Source: an uncultured Granulosicoccus sp.
Lineage (GTDB): Bacteria > Pseudomonadota > Gammaproteobacteria > Granulosicoccales > Granulosicoccaceae
Direction of reading: 5' to 3'
Assembly: GCA_947495035.1 (NCBI GenBank)
Contig: CANLXI010000051.1
Location: 1-32,099, forward strand
Length of the DNA stretch: 32,099 nt
The notes beneath the pieces are model-generated. The model saw nothing but the letters and a program-made list of their open reading frames with translations, searched no databases and was not told the DNA's origin. Position 1 is the stretch's first letter. The number at the start of each line of letters is the position of its first letter. Both the position numbers and the translations under genes were made by a program. Of this stretch, positions 25,503-32,099 are shown piece by piece.

Positions 25503-26447
25503 TCAGGCGTTACTCGATTGCAGGCTGAGTGCCTGCTGGAGTATCCAGTCGCGGATTCCGAGTATGCCGGGTGATGCATCGCTTTCGATCATGCTCATGT
25601 AATAGCCTGAATCGGTACTGACACTGTCGGGAAACAGGGTCACCAGCTCTCCGTCGGTCAGCAAGTCGTCGATCAGTCCATGCCAGCCGAGTGCCACGCC
25701 CTGACTTCGGCGTGCAGCATTGATGATCATTTCGTAGCTGTTGAAGCTGGTCTCGGTAGGCAACTGAGGGCAGAAGATGTCGTGTGACTCGAACCATTGT
25801 CGCCAATCGATCCAGCATGAATTACCCGCGGGCGAGGCCAGGTGCAGTAGCAGGGAAGGGTTGTTCGAAAGGTCTTGGACTGATCGGATTTCCCGGTGGC
25901 TTGCCAGAAAGGCGGCGGAGCAGACAGCAGAGACCCTCTCTGCCAGCAGGCAGACAGATTCAGCAGCCACTTCGGCAGGTCGAGCCATGAAAATGCGGAT
26001 ATCCGCCTCCGGAGTTGCGCTATTGCGAGGATCCTGGGAGCTGATGATGCAGATGTCGGTTGTTCCGGACTCTTCGCGCAGCTGGGGAAGCCTGGGTAAC
26101 AGCCAGAATGATCCAAAGGCATGATCGACCGAGATGACGATTCGCTCCGTGCCGGTATGCGTCAGGAACTGATCGAATCGAGTGGCAGCTTGCTCGAGTG
26201 GCTGACCCAGCAGACGTAACAGTTCCCTGCCGGCATGCGTCAGATCGACGCCAGAGGAGTGCCTTGTGAACAGTTGTCTGCCAAGGGTGGTTTCCAGGTT
26301 TCGGATGCGTTGGCTGAGGCTGGGTTGCGACAGTTGCATGGCCTGCGCTGCCAGGGACAGTTTGCCATGCTGGCAGACGAGCATGAAGGCGCACAGGTCG
26401 GCGGATGAGCGCGCCAGAGCGCCATAGGAATTTCCTTTGCCTGTCAT
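25503..26447 (-). CDS. LysR-type regulator beside choline-sulfatase
   Basis: A 314-residue LysR protein. The N-terminal winged helix-turn-helix is LSLAAQAMQLSQPSLSQRIRNLE and the rest is a periplasmic-binding-protein-like effector domain starting around RIVISVDHAFGSFW. I start at ATG 26447 (MTGKGNSYG); a TTG at 26483 would overlap the upstream region of betC. It is divergent from betC, so it is probably the choline-sulfate utilisation regulator, sensing choline sulfate or choline. A LysR-type box lies 2 bp upstream of its start, which suggests autoregulation. Confidence 0.9.
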   Translation of the reverse strand: MTGKGNSYGALARSSADLCAFMLVCQHGKLSLAAQAMQLSQPSLSQRIRNLETTLGRQLFTRHSSGVDLTHAGRELLRLLGQPLEQAATRFDQFLTHTGTERIVISVDHAFGSFWLLPRLPQLREESGTTDICIISSQDPRNSATPEADIRIFMARPAEVAAESVCLLAERVSAVCSAAFLASHREIRSVQDLSNNPSLLLHLASPAGNSCWIDWRQWFESHDIFCPQLPTETSFNSYEMIINAARRSQGVALGWHGLIDDLLTDGELVTLFPDSVSTDSGYYMSMIESDASPGILGIRDWILQQALSLQSSNA

Positions 26448-26449
26448 CG

Positions 26450-26468
26450 TTTTGAAGCTACTACAAAA
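26450..26468. promoter_or_regulatory. LysR-type box between lysR and betC
   Basis: TTTTG-N9-CAAAA is a perfect 5+5 inverted repeat that contains a T-N11-A LysR box. It lies directly before the LysR start (2 bp) and about 111 bp before the betC start. That fits repression of lysR itself and activation of betC. Confidence 0.5.
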
Positions 26469-26579
26469 GTTCAGGTGATTCAATCAGGATGGAGGCATCG
26501 TCAGTGCGATTTCTCGGCGCTGGGCCCGAGCAGGGCTGACGAAGCATACTTCGATTTCACTAATGGGCAGGCACTGGGC

Positions 26580-28079
26580 ATGAATATTCTCGTTCTGATG
26601 GTCGATCAACTGAATGGCACGCTGTTCCCGGATGGTCCGGCGGACTGGTTGCATGCCCCCAATCTGAAACGCCTGGCCGAGCGATCAGCGCGATTTGCCA
26701 ACTGCTATACGGCGTCACCGTTGTGCGCGCCGGGGCGAGCCAGTTTCATGTCAGGCCAGTTGCCGTCCGTGACCGGCGTCTACGACAATGCAGCCGAGTT
26801 TCCGTCCGACCTGCCCACCTATGCGCATCATCTGCGATCCGCAGGCTATTACACCTGCCTGTCGGGAAAGATGCATTTTGTCGGTCCGGACCAGATGCAC
26901 GGTCTGGAGGAGCGCCTGACGACGGATATCTACCCGGCGGATTTCGGTTGGACGCCGGATTATCGCAAGCCGGGTGAACGTATCGACTGGTGGTATCACA
27001 ATCTGGGCTCGGTCACCGGGGCAGGGGTGGCAGAGATCTCCAATCAGATGGAATACGACGATGAGGTTGCCTATCATGCCTGCGCCAGGCTCTATGATCT
27101 GGCGCGTGGTCATGACGAGCGTCCCTGGTGTCTGACTGTCAGCTTCACTCATCCGCATGACCCCTATGTGGCGCGTCGCAAGTTCTGGGATCTGTATGCC
27201 GATTGTGAACACCTGCTGCCGGAGATCCCCGCGTTCCCGTATGAGCAGCATGACGCGCATTCCCGCCGAATATTCGATGCCAACGACTGGCGGAGTTTCG
27301 ATATCAGCGAGAGCGATATCCGGCGCTCGCGTCAGGCCTATTTCGCCAATATCAGCTACCTGGACGAGAAGGTCGGGCAGATTCTCGAGGTGCTGGAGAC
27401 CACCGGCCAGGAGGCCACCATCCTGTTTGTCTCCGACCATGGTGACATGCTTGGTGAAAGAGGCCTGTGGTTCAAGATGAGCATGTTCGAAGGGTCGGCC
27501 CGCGTGCCATTGATGATAGCGTCACCCGGCATTCCGGCAGGTCGCATCGATACCCCGGTATCCACGATTGATGTCTGCCCGACTCTGGCGGAGTTGGCCG
27601 GTGCCGACATGCAGTCCGTATCTCCCTGGACGGAAGGTCGCAGCCTTGTCGGGGTTGCGCAAGGAAACGTCGAGCGTGGGCCAGTGGCCATCGAGTATGC
27701 GGCGGAAGCATCCTATGCACCCGTGGTGGCTCTGCGAGACTCGAAATACAAGTATGTGCGCTGTTCACTGGATCCGGATCAGCTTTTCGACCTCGACTAT
27801 GATCCGCATGAGCTGGTGAATCTGGCTCAGGACCCTGAGCATGCCGATGCAATGCAGCGATTGAGTAGTCTGGCCGACCGCCGCTGGGATCTCGCCCGTT
27901 TCGATGATGATGTGCGACGTTCCCAGGCACGTCGCTGGGTTGTCTACGAAGCATTGCGTAATGGCGCCTATTACCCATGGGACTATCAACCGCTGCAGAA
28001 GGCGTCTGATCGCTACATGCGCAATCACATGGACCTGAACGAGGTGGAAACCAGGCAGCGCTATCCCCGCGGGGATTGA
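26580..28079 (+). CDS. betC: Choline-sulfatase
   Basis: It hydrolyses choline-O-sulfate to choline and sulfate, feeding choline into glycine-betaine synthesis and giving a sulfur source. The 499-residue type I sulfatase has the active-site signature LCAPGRASFMSG; Cys49 in C-x-P-x-R is to be converted to formylglycine. Metal/substrate motifs are SFTHPHDPY and FVSDHGDMLGE. The choline-sulfatase-specific C-terminus reads YYPWDYQPLQKASDRYMRNH. I start at ATG 26580 (MNILVLMVDQLNG); a GTG at 26475 adds 35 residues with no family match. It is divergent from the LysR regulator. No betA, betB, betI or transporter gene is adjacent, so this is a partial locus compared with bet operons elsewhere. Confidence 0.95.
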   Translation: MNILVLMVDQLNGTLFPDGPADWLHAPNLKRLAERSARFANCYTASPLCAPGRASFMSGQLPSVTGVYDNAAEFPSDLPTYAHHLRSAGYYTCLSGKMHFVGPDQMHGLEERLTTDIYPADFGWTPDYRKPGERIDWWYHNLGSVTGAGVAEISNQMEYDDEVAYHACARLYDLARGHDERPWCLTVSFTHPHDPYVARRKFWDLYADCEHLLPEIPAFPYEQHDAHSRRIFDANDWRSFDISESDIRRSRQAYFANISYLDEKVGQILEVLETTGQEATILFVSDHGDMLGERGLWFKMSMFEGSARVPLMIASPGIPAGRIDTPVSTIDVCPTLAELAGADMQSVSPWTEGRSLVGVAQGNVERGPVAIEYAAEASYAPVVALRDSKYKYVRCSLDPDQLFDLDYDPHELVNLAQDPEHADAMQRLSSLADRRWDLARFDDDVRRSQARRWVVYEALRNGAYYPWDYQPLQKASDRYMRNHMDLNEVETRQRYPRGD

Positions 28080-28093
28080 AGGAACTCACAACA

Positions 28094-28125
28094 GCCCGGA
28101 TGCTGAGTCCGGGCAGTGGTGTTGT
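28094..28125 (+). terminator. Possible terminator after betC
   Basis: GCCCGGA, a 7-base loop, then TCCGGGC form a perfect 7-bp stem 14 bp past the betC stop, followed by GTGGTGTTGTT, a weak T-rich tail. The placement suits betC termination. The T-tract is poor. Confidence 0.4.
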
Positions 28126-28200
28126 TCGGACCGAGTGTGATGATCAATGTTCGTGTGTGACAGGAGGTGGGCAGGGTACCGGTTCTGTTTCTGACAGGCT

Positions 28201-28246
28201 TGCCTGCCGATCGTCTCGTATCAGGATGGGAGACGATCGGCAGGCA
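28201..28246. terminator. 17-bp perfect hairpin between betC and SnoaL-like gene
   Basis: TGCCTGCCGATCGTCTC and its exact complement are separated by 12 bases. The stem is 17 bp and perfect, and is symmetrical between the converging betC and SnoaL-like genes. No U-run follows in either direction, so it may be a bidirectional terminator or a repeat-derived hairpin rather than a standard intrinsic terminator. Confidence 0.5.
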
Positions 28247-28272
28247 GCACGCGTGCGGGATCAATGCATGGT

Positions 28273-28764
28273 TCAGTGGTGAAACGCCCGGCTGATTGCG
28301 TAACTGTCTTCAAACCAATGCCAGAGAATCACCTGGCCATCCCGGACCTTCGCTCTCAGGGCGAACGAGAATTCGCCGGTTTCTGCGCCTGATTCAGTGA
28401 TGATGGCATTCATCCTTCCGAAGACAGCGACCGTATCGGCAGATGCAAATGCATCCGTGTTTTCCCACTGGGTAGTCTGAAAATTCTTGCTGAAGATGCC
28501 CAGGAACTCGAAGATCTGCTCTTTGCCTTTCCAGGGGCCTATCCAGGGAACGCTCTTGTCCCCCTCGTTGTGCCACACCATGTCATCCGCCATGAGAGCC
28601 GACATCTTGTCCATGTCTCCGCCGCCCATGGCTTCCATGAACGCCATGACGGTATCAAGACTTTGTCGGCTGGTGTCATCCATATCCTGAGCACTGGCAA
28701 ATCCGCTCAGAAGCAGCGCCAGCGAGCCACCGAGTGATGATGCCAGCAAGGTTCTTCTATTCAT
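28273..28764 (-). CDS. Exported SnoaL-like (NTF2-fold) protein
   Basis: A 163-residue protein with an N-terminal signal (MNRRTLLASSLGG then a hydrophobic core ending FASAQ). The twin Arg followed by TLL would also suit Tat export. The mature part has the SnoaL/NTF2-like pattern: MAFMEAMGGGDMDKMSALMADDMVWH, WIGPWKGKEQIFEFL, and a C-terminal LRAKVRDGQVILWHWFED. This fold covers polyketide cyclases, ketosteroid isomerases and many proteins of unknown function. I do not assign a substrate. It is in the same direction as the barrel gene 163 bp upstream. Confidence 0.8.
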   Translation of the reverse strand: MNRRTLLASSLGGSLALLLSGFASAQDMDDTSRQSLDTVMAFMEAMGGGDMDKMSALMADDMVWHNEGDKSVPWIGPWKGKEQIFEFLGIFSKNFQTTQWENTDAFASADTVAVFGRMNAIITESGAETGEFSFALRAKVRDGQVILWHWFEDSYAISRAFHH

Positions 28765-28888
28765 TGTATTGTCCCTTTATCGGAATCCGGCAAATACCGG
28801 GTGGTGTCAGATGTCGATACTTCCGAGCCAATCATGGTGGAAGTGTGAGTGTTTTCATCATCGTGATGAAGAGGTCGTGTTGTCTATG

Positions 28889-28914
28889 CCCCAAACTGCC
28901 TTGGCAGGCCGGGG
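28889..28914 (-). terminator. Possible terminator after the barrel gene
   Basis: CCCC-aaac-TGCC-tt-GGCA-ggcc-GGGG can form an interrupted stem 14 bp past the barrel stop on the minus strand. No strong T-run follows, so the call is weak. Confidence 0.3.
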
Positions 28915-28927
28915 GTTCAGTACACCG

Positions 28928-29650
28928 TCAGAATTGGCTGCGCAATCCCAGCAGGACTTCATGAGCTGTTGAGTCAACACGAAAGCCATCGGTAAAGTAA
29001 TCCTGTCCGGTGCTGCCATCTCCGAATGATGCGTATTGATACTCGCCAAACAGAGTGATGCGATCATTCAGTGCGAAGCTGCCGCCCAGCCCGATGTTCC
29101 AGGCAAATTCGGTTGAATCCCGGTCTGCATAAGCGTCGTAGTAGCCGTCAGACGTACCGTCAAATGCGTCGAATTCGGCAACACCTGCGCCGCCGAGACG
29201 TGCCGAGTAACGGTTGCTGGATACACCGATGCCGCCTTTCACATATGGTGAGAATGCCCCGTTGGTCGGGATATCATAGAATCCATCAATGGTCAGGCTT
29301 GTGCTTTCAATGTCGCCATCGAGAATATACTCTGCGCCATTCCTGGCCCCGGTGCCGTAGCGCCGGCTGTTGAAGTCTGCCTGATGAAAGCTCAGGCGTC
29401 CCTCGATTCTGAAAGGGCCAGCCAGATCATGGCCGACACCCAGAACGCCCACGATGCCATCGCCAGAGTCGAACGCACCAGGGAAATCGGCATCGGCGGC
29501 CACATTGCTGCCGAAGGGCTCTGCGTCGCTGTTCTGGAAACTTGCGCCAATACCGACGGTGCCATTAAGGCCCTCTGCGTGTGCTGTGCCAGTCAGGCTC
29601 AGGGCCATGGTCATTGCTGCGAACAGAAGCTTGCGCTTGCTTGAATACAT
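28928..29650 (-). CDS. Outer-membrane beta-barrel protein
   Basis: A 240-residue protein with a signal peptide (cleavage AHA/EG at about residue 25). It then shows alternating amphipathic strands such as GIVGVLGVGHDL, SLTIDGFYDI and RITLFGEYQYASF, and the C-terminal Phe (LLGLRSQF) typical of outer-membrane barrels. This matches the OmpA/OmpW-like barrel class of eight strands. No porin or receptor function can be assigned. The 277-bp stretch upstream (29651-29927) has no recognisable gene. Confidence 0.85.
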   Translation of the reverse strand: MYSSKRKLLFAAMTMALSLTGTAHAEGLNGTVGIGASFQNSDAEPFGSNVAADADFPGAFDSGDGIVGVLGVGHDLAGPFRIEGRLSFHQADFNSRRYGTGARNGAEYILDGDIESTSLTIDGFYDIPTNGAFSPYVKGGIGVSSNRYSARLGGAGVAEFDAFDGTSDGYYDAYADRDSTEFAWNIGLGGSFALNDRITLFGEYQYASFGDGSTGQDYFTDGFRVDSTAHEVLLGLRSQF

Positions 29651-29908
29651 GGGTCTCGTCTCTGTCTACGTGATTTGCCGAATCGATCCGGTCCGGTATA
29701 ACTTGCCGATGCGGATCGTGAGCGATGCATCAGATCTGCAATGGAACAGGCCAATACTTCGGCTGCTGCTTGAATGCCTCTCAGGATATACAGACCGAGA
29801 CCTTTCGATTAGACCGTGACTGGCGAAAACAGAATCGCAGTAATTCGAAAGGTGAAATCAGTGCCCGTGTCAACCTCATGATGACTGGCCTGTTCGTGTA
29901 TGAAATAT
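29651..29908. other. Intergenic region upstream of the barrel gene
   Basis: No gene is supported here. A 61-codon reading frame at 29725-29910 on the plus strand has no similarity that I know of, no evident ribosome binding site, and ends against the reductase stop. The region presumably holds the barrel-gene promoter. Confidence 0.4.
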
Positions 29909-29929
29909 GATTCGGAGGTGTTCCGAGTC
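29909..29929 (-). terminator. Possible terminator overlapping the reductase stop
   Basis: GATTCGGA, a 5-base loop and TCCGAGTC form an 8-bp stem with one G-U pair, starting at the reductase stop codon. On the minus strand it is followed by ATATTTCAT. This resembles a short intrinsic terminator with a weak U-tract. Confidence 0.4.
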
Positions 29930-30776
29930 ACTGCTTGTTCAATGTGGCAAAGTAATCGTCCCAACCCAGATGAGTGCGCCCCGTGGCTTGTTCGAAATCG
30001 CTGCTGCGGTCGAGAGCGCCATCATGAATACCCTGGTAGATTCCGGCGATGACCGTACCCATGAATTCTCCCAGTTCGGCGATGCGATCGGCCTTGAACG
30101 CTTGGTGGGACATGGCGCGATATTGCAACTCGGTCCCAAAGGCCTTGTTCATGTGTTCCACCAGCTGTGACTGTGTGAGCAGATCACCATGCAGATTGTA
30201 TGTCTGGAAACTGTGCCTTGTTTGTGTCAACAGCTGCGCATAGGCGAAGGCCAGCTCGGAGCGAGTGGTATACGCACACCTGCCTGCGCCTGCCGAATTG
30301 GCAATCCCGCCGGTCTTTCGATAGCTGTCGATATACTCCACATCAGGCTCGATATAGATGCCATTTCGACCGATGACCCAGTCCAGGCCGCTGGCGCGAA
30401 TATCCGCTTCGGTCTGGCGATTGCTTTGCACGATCGGTGAAAATGCAGTTCCCTCTTCAGCGCCCTGAATGCTGGTGTAGACGATCCTCTTCACCGCCGC
30501 AGCCTTGGCCGCCTCGATGACATTGCGATGTTGCCCGATGCGCGCTTCCGGTGACGTATTGCCTGAGACCAGCAGCAGCGAATCCACCCCCTGCAGGGAT
30601 GTTTGCAGTTGGTTGCGATCTGTATAGTCACCGGCACGAATCTCCATACCCAGGTCGCTGACCTTGCCAGGACTGCGGGCGAGTCCGATGATGCGCTCAT
30701 CAAAATTCAGGGAAATGAGCGCGTGCGAGATGGAGGCTCCCAGTTGTCCGGAAACGGAGGTGACTGCAATGGTCAT
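29928..30776 (-). CDS. NmrA/QorB-like NAD(P)-binding oxidoreductase
   Basis: A 282-residue atypical short-chain dehydrogenase. The N-terminus MTIAVTSVSGQLG carries the glycine-rich NAD(P)-binding motif of NmrA/QorB proteins, with SGNTSPEARIGQHRNVIEAA and VYTSIQGA further on and a C-terminal HLGWDDYFATL. QorB-type members reduce quinones with NADPH; others only sense the NAD(P) state. I start at ATG 30776; the reading frame continues to 30989, but that part has no match to the family. It is divergent from a LysR regulator, the usual partner arrangement for such reductases. Confidence 0.88.
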   Translation of the reverse strand: MTIAVTSVSGQLGASISHALISLNFDERIIGLARSPGKVSDLGMEIRAGDYTDRNQLQTSLQGVDSLLLVSGNTSPEARIGQHRNVIEAAKAAAVKRIVYTSIQGAEEGTAFSPIVQSNRQTEADIRASGLDWVIGRNGIYIEPDVEYIDSYRKTGGIANSAGAGRCAYTTRSELAFAYAQLLTQTRHSFQTYNLHGDLLTQSQLVEHMNKAFGTELQYRAMSHQAFKADRIAELGEFMGTVIAGIYQGIHDGALDRSSDFEQATGRTHLGWDDYFATLNKQ

Positions 30777-30880
30777 GGTGTGCTGTCCAGTTGCTGATGG
30801 GTGGTCTGGCAAACCGGGGAACATTTTTCGAATGGTGCGACTCGCCAGCCGTAACGGGTGCTGATCGTCTTCGTCAGGTT

Positions 30881-30899
30881 CTTGCGGTTTTTCCGCAAG
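30881..30899. promoter_or_regulatory. Hairpin in the divergent reductase/LysR region
   Basis: CTTGCGG, five T, then CCGCAAG is a perfect 7-bp stem in the 291-bp divergent region. It may lie in the leader of the reductase mRNA. A GTTCGAAC palindrome at 30977-30984 is another candidate protein-binding site. Neither is proven. Confidence 0.35.
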
Positions 30900-31067
30900 C
30901 TCGAAGTTGTAAGACTCGCATGGAGGCTGAAATTGCGACCATTTACCCTGAATTCGATCATTGACCGTTACCTTGCGTTCGAACTGCACATCATATTGCG
31001 GTAATGCTTGTGCGACTTGGTCCTATGGGTTTGAATGACTCTCTCATCAAATCGAAAGCCGACATTC

Positions 31068-31952
31068 ATGATCGACGATTTGCGCGCACTGGCGATATTC
31101 GCCAAGGTTGCCGAGGCAGGCAGTTTCAGTGCCGCGGGGCGATCACTCAGGTTATCCACCTCGGTGGTCAGTCACCATGTGAAGGCGCTGGAAACGCGCC
31201 ATGGTGTGAGCCTGTTCCACCGCTCGACCCGATCCCTGTCCCTGACGAACGAAGGGCAGCGGCTGTTGCAGGCGGCCAGGCGAATGGTCGAAGCGGCGGA
31301 GGAGGGCTTCAACGCCATTGCCGAGATCAGTGACGACCCCACCGGGATGCTTCGCGTCAGCGCACCAGCGTTTCTGATGAACAGTCCACAGGTGGACGCA
31401 CTCTGGTGTTTTGCCCGTCGTTACCCGGGTGTTGGTGTGACGCTCTGCAGCAGCGATGAGCAGATCAACCTGGTGGCGGAAGGGTTTGATCTGGCTATCA
31501 GATTGGGAAACATGGCCGACAGCACACTCAAGAGTCGCAAGATCGGTACGTTCGAACGAGTGCTGGTGGCAGCCCCTTCGTATCTGGAATCCATTGACCC
31601 CTTGTCGAGTCCGACAGACCTGGCGCGCTGTGATTTCGTTGTGCTGGACATGCTGCCGGAAAAGTTCGTATTGCAGCAAGGAGGCAAGGAGGTCACGGTG
31701 CAGCCTGAACGGTCGCGTGTGCTGTCCAATTCGATCAGCGGTGCGCGTTCAGCCGTTCTGGCCGGTCTGGGCATGCAGAAATTACCCTTGAGTGAAGTTG
31801 CCGAGGACCTGGCTGCCGGTCGGTTGGTCGCAGTGTTGCCGGAGTGGTCGCTGGCGACATTCAATATCCATGCAGTCTGGCCCGAATCGAGCCGACGTGG
31901 TGCATTGGTCGGTCTGTTGTTGAAAGACCTGGTTGATGTGCAGAACAGCTGA
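31068..31952 (+). CDS. LysR-type transcriptional regulator
   Basis: A 294-residue LysR protein. The N-terminal winged helix-turn-helix includes AEAGSFSAAGRSLRLSTSVVSHHVKALE and FHRSTRSLSLTNEG, typical of the CrgA/DmlR-like branch. The effector domain follows from about residue 90. I start at ATG 31068 (MIDDLRALAIF), the usual family N-terminus; an ATG at 31035 adds 11 residues. It is divergent from the QorB-like reductase, which is its probable target. A 7-bp tandem array begins 70 bp past its stop. Confidence 0.93.
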   Translation: MIDDLRALAIFAKVAEAGSFSAAGRSLRLSTSVVSHHVKALETRHGVSLFHRSTRSLSLTNEGQRLLQAARRMVEAAEEGFNAIAEISDDPTGMLRVSAPAFLMNSPQVDALWCFARRYPGVGVTLCSSDEQINLVAEGFDLAIRLGNMADSTLKSRKIGTFERVLVAAPSYLESIDPLSSPTDLARCDFVVLDMLPEKFVLQQGGKEVTVQPERSRVLSNSISGARSAVLAGLGMQKLPLSEVAEDLAAGRLVAVLPEWSLATFNIHAVWPESSRRGALVGLLLKDLVDVQNS

Positions 31953-32022
31953 CAGCTTTCGCAACGAGCAGCCCGGCGAGGCACCACTTAGTGCAGTTCG
32001 GCCATATACCGGATACATTTGC

Positions 32023-32099
32023 CACACGGCACACGGCACACGGCACACGGCACACGGCACACGGCACACGGCACACGGCACACGGCACACGGCACACGG
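32023..32099. repeat. 7-bp tandem array (CACACGG x 11, runs off the edge)
   Basis: Eleven perfect copies of CACACGG fill the end of the window without interruption, so the true length is unknown. It is intergenic, 3' of the LysR gene. The unit is not a multiple of three. Confidence 0.97.

Noticed and set aside
26475..26579. N-terminal extension of betC
   Set aside because: The extra 35 residues start at GTG and have no similarity to sulfatases; the family starts at MNILVLMVDQ.
29725..29910. 61-codon plus-strand frame between the barrel gene and the reductase
   Set aside because: It has no ribosome binding site, no motif, and low-complexity composition; it is more likely chance.
30777..30989. 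N-terminal extension of the QorB-like reductase
   Set aside because: The nucleotide-binding motif of NmrA proteins sits right at the N-terminus, so the upstream 71 codons are intergenic.
1..32099. CRISPR arrays
   Set aside because: The arrays found have 6-9 bp units with no spacers; nothing resembles a repeat-spacer structure and no cas gene is seen.

Overview
The window (about 32 kb, GC-rich, roughly 58-60 % by eye) reads as chromosomal DNA of a Gram-negative gammaproteobacterium. It has a tesA / ybbA-ybbP divergent pair, a monofunctional RelA, an outer-membrane beta-barrel protein, a lipoprotein, and an rpfE-recJ-prfB-lysS block of the kind known beside the Xanthomonas rpf genes. Frequent short tandem arrays and a bet-type choline-sulfatase suggest a marine, Granulosicoccus-like lineage, but the genus is only a guess. 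No phage, insertion sequence, CRISPR array, tRNA or rRNA was recognised.

Layout. 1-176 is an 8-bp tandem array that runs off the left edge. 385-2517 (-) is a membrane (VTT/DedA-like) plus flavin disulfide-oxidoreductase fusion. 2693-8390 (+) is the information-processing block: RpfE-like protein, recJ, prfB (with its programmed +1 frameshift) and lysS. 8440-12194 holds an ABC-2 permease and a drug/nos-type ABC ATPase, both on +, separated by an oppositely oriented, histidine-rich diguanylate cyclase. 12296-14156 (-) is a two-gene unit, tesA followed by an alpha/beta-hydrolase/OsmC fusion. 14241-17536 (+) is ybbA-ybbP, followed by relA, aroC and a DUF3127 protein with an SSB-like acidic tip. 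A 9-bp array (21352-21432) separates that gene from a convergent GntR regulator.

The right third (21.4-32 kb) is accessory metabolism: a GntR/FCD regulator divergent from a DAO-family oxidase with a palindromic operator between them; a small membrane protein; a YHYH lipoprotein; a LysR regulator divergent from choline-sulfatase betC, with a LysR-type box between them; a SnoaL-like exported protein; an outer-membrane barrel; and a QorB/NmrA-like reductase divergent from a second LysR regulator. A 7-bp array runs off the right edge.

The most unusual theme is the series of perfect or near-perfect short tandem arrays with unit lengths of 8, 9, 9, 6 and 7 bp. Those inside genes have units that are multiples of three. 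The 7- and 8-bp arrays are intergenic and lie 3' of the recognised neighbouring genes. The second theme is the diguanylate cyclase whose periplasmic sensor carries a histidine-rich Asp-Ala-His repeat made by one of these arrays and which sits between the two halves of an ABC transporter. I found no clear-cut new defence or mobile system.
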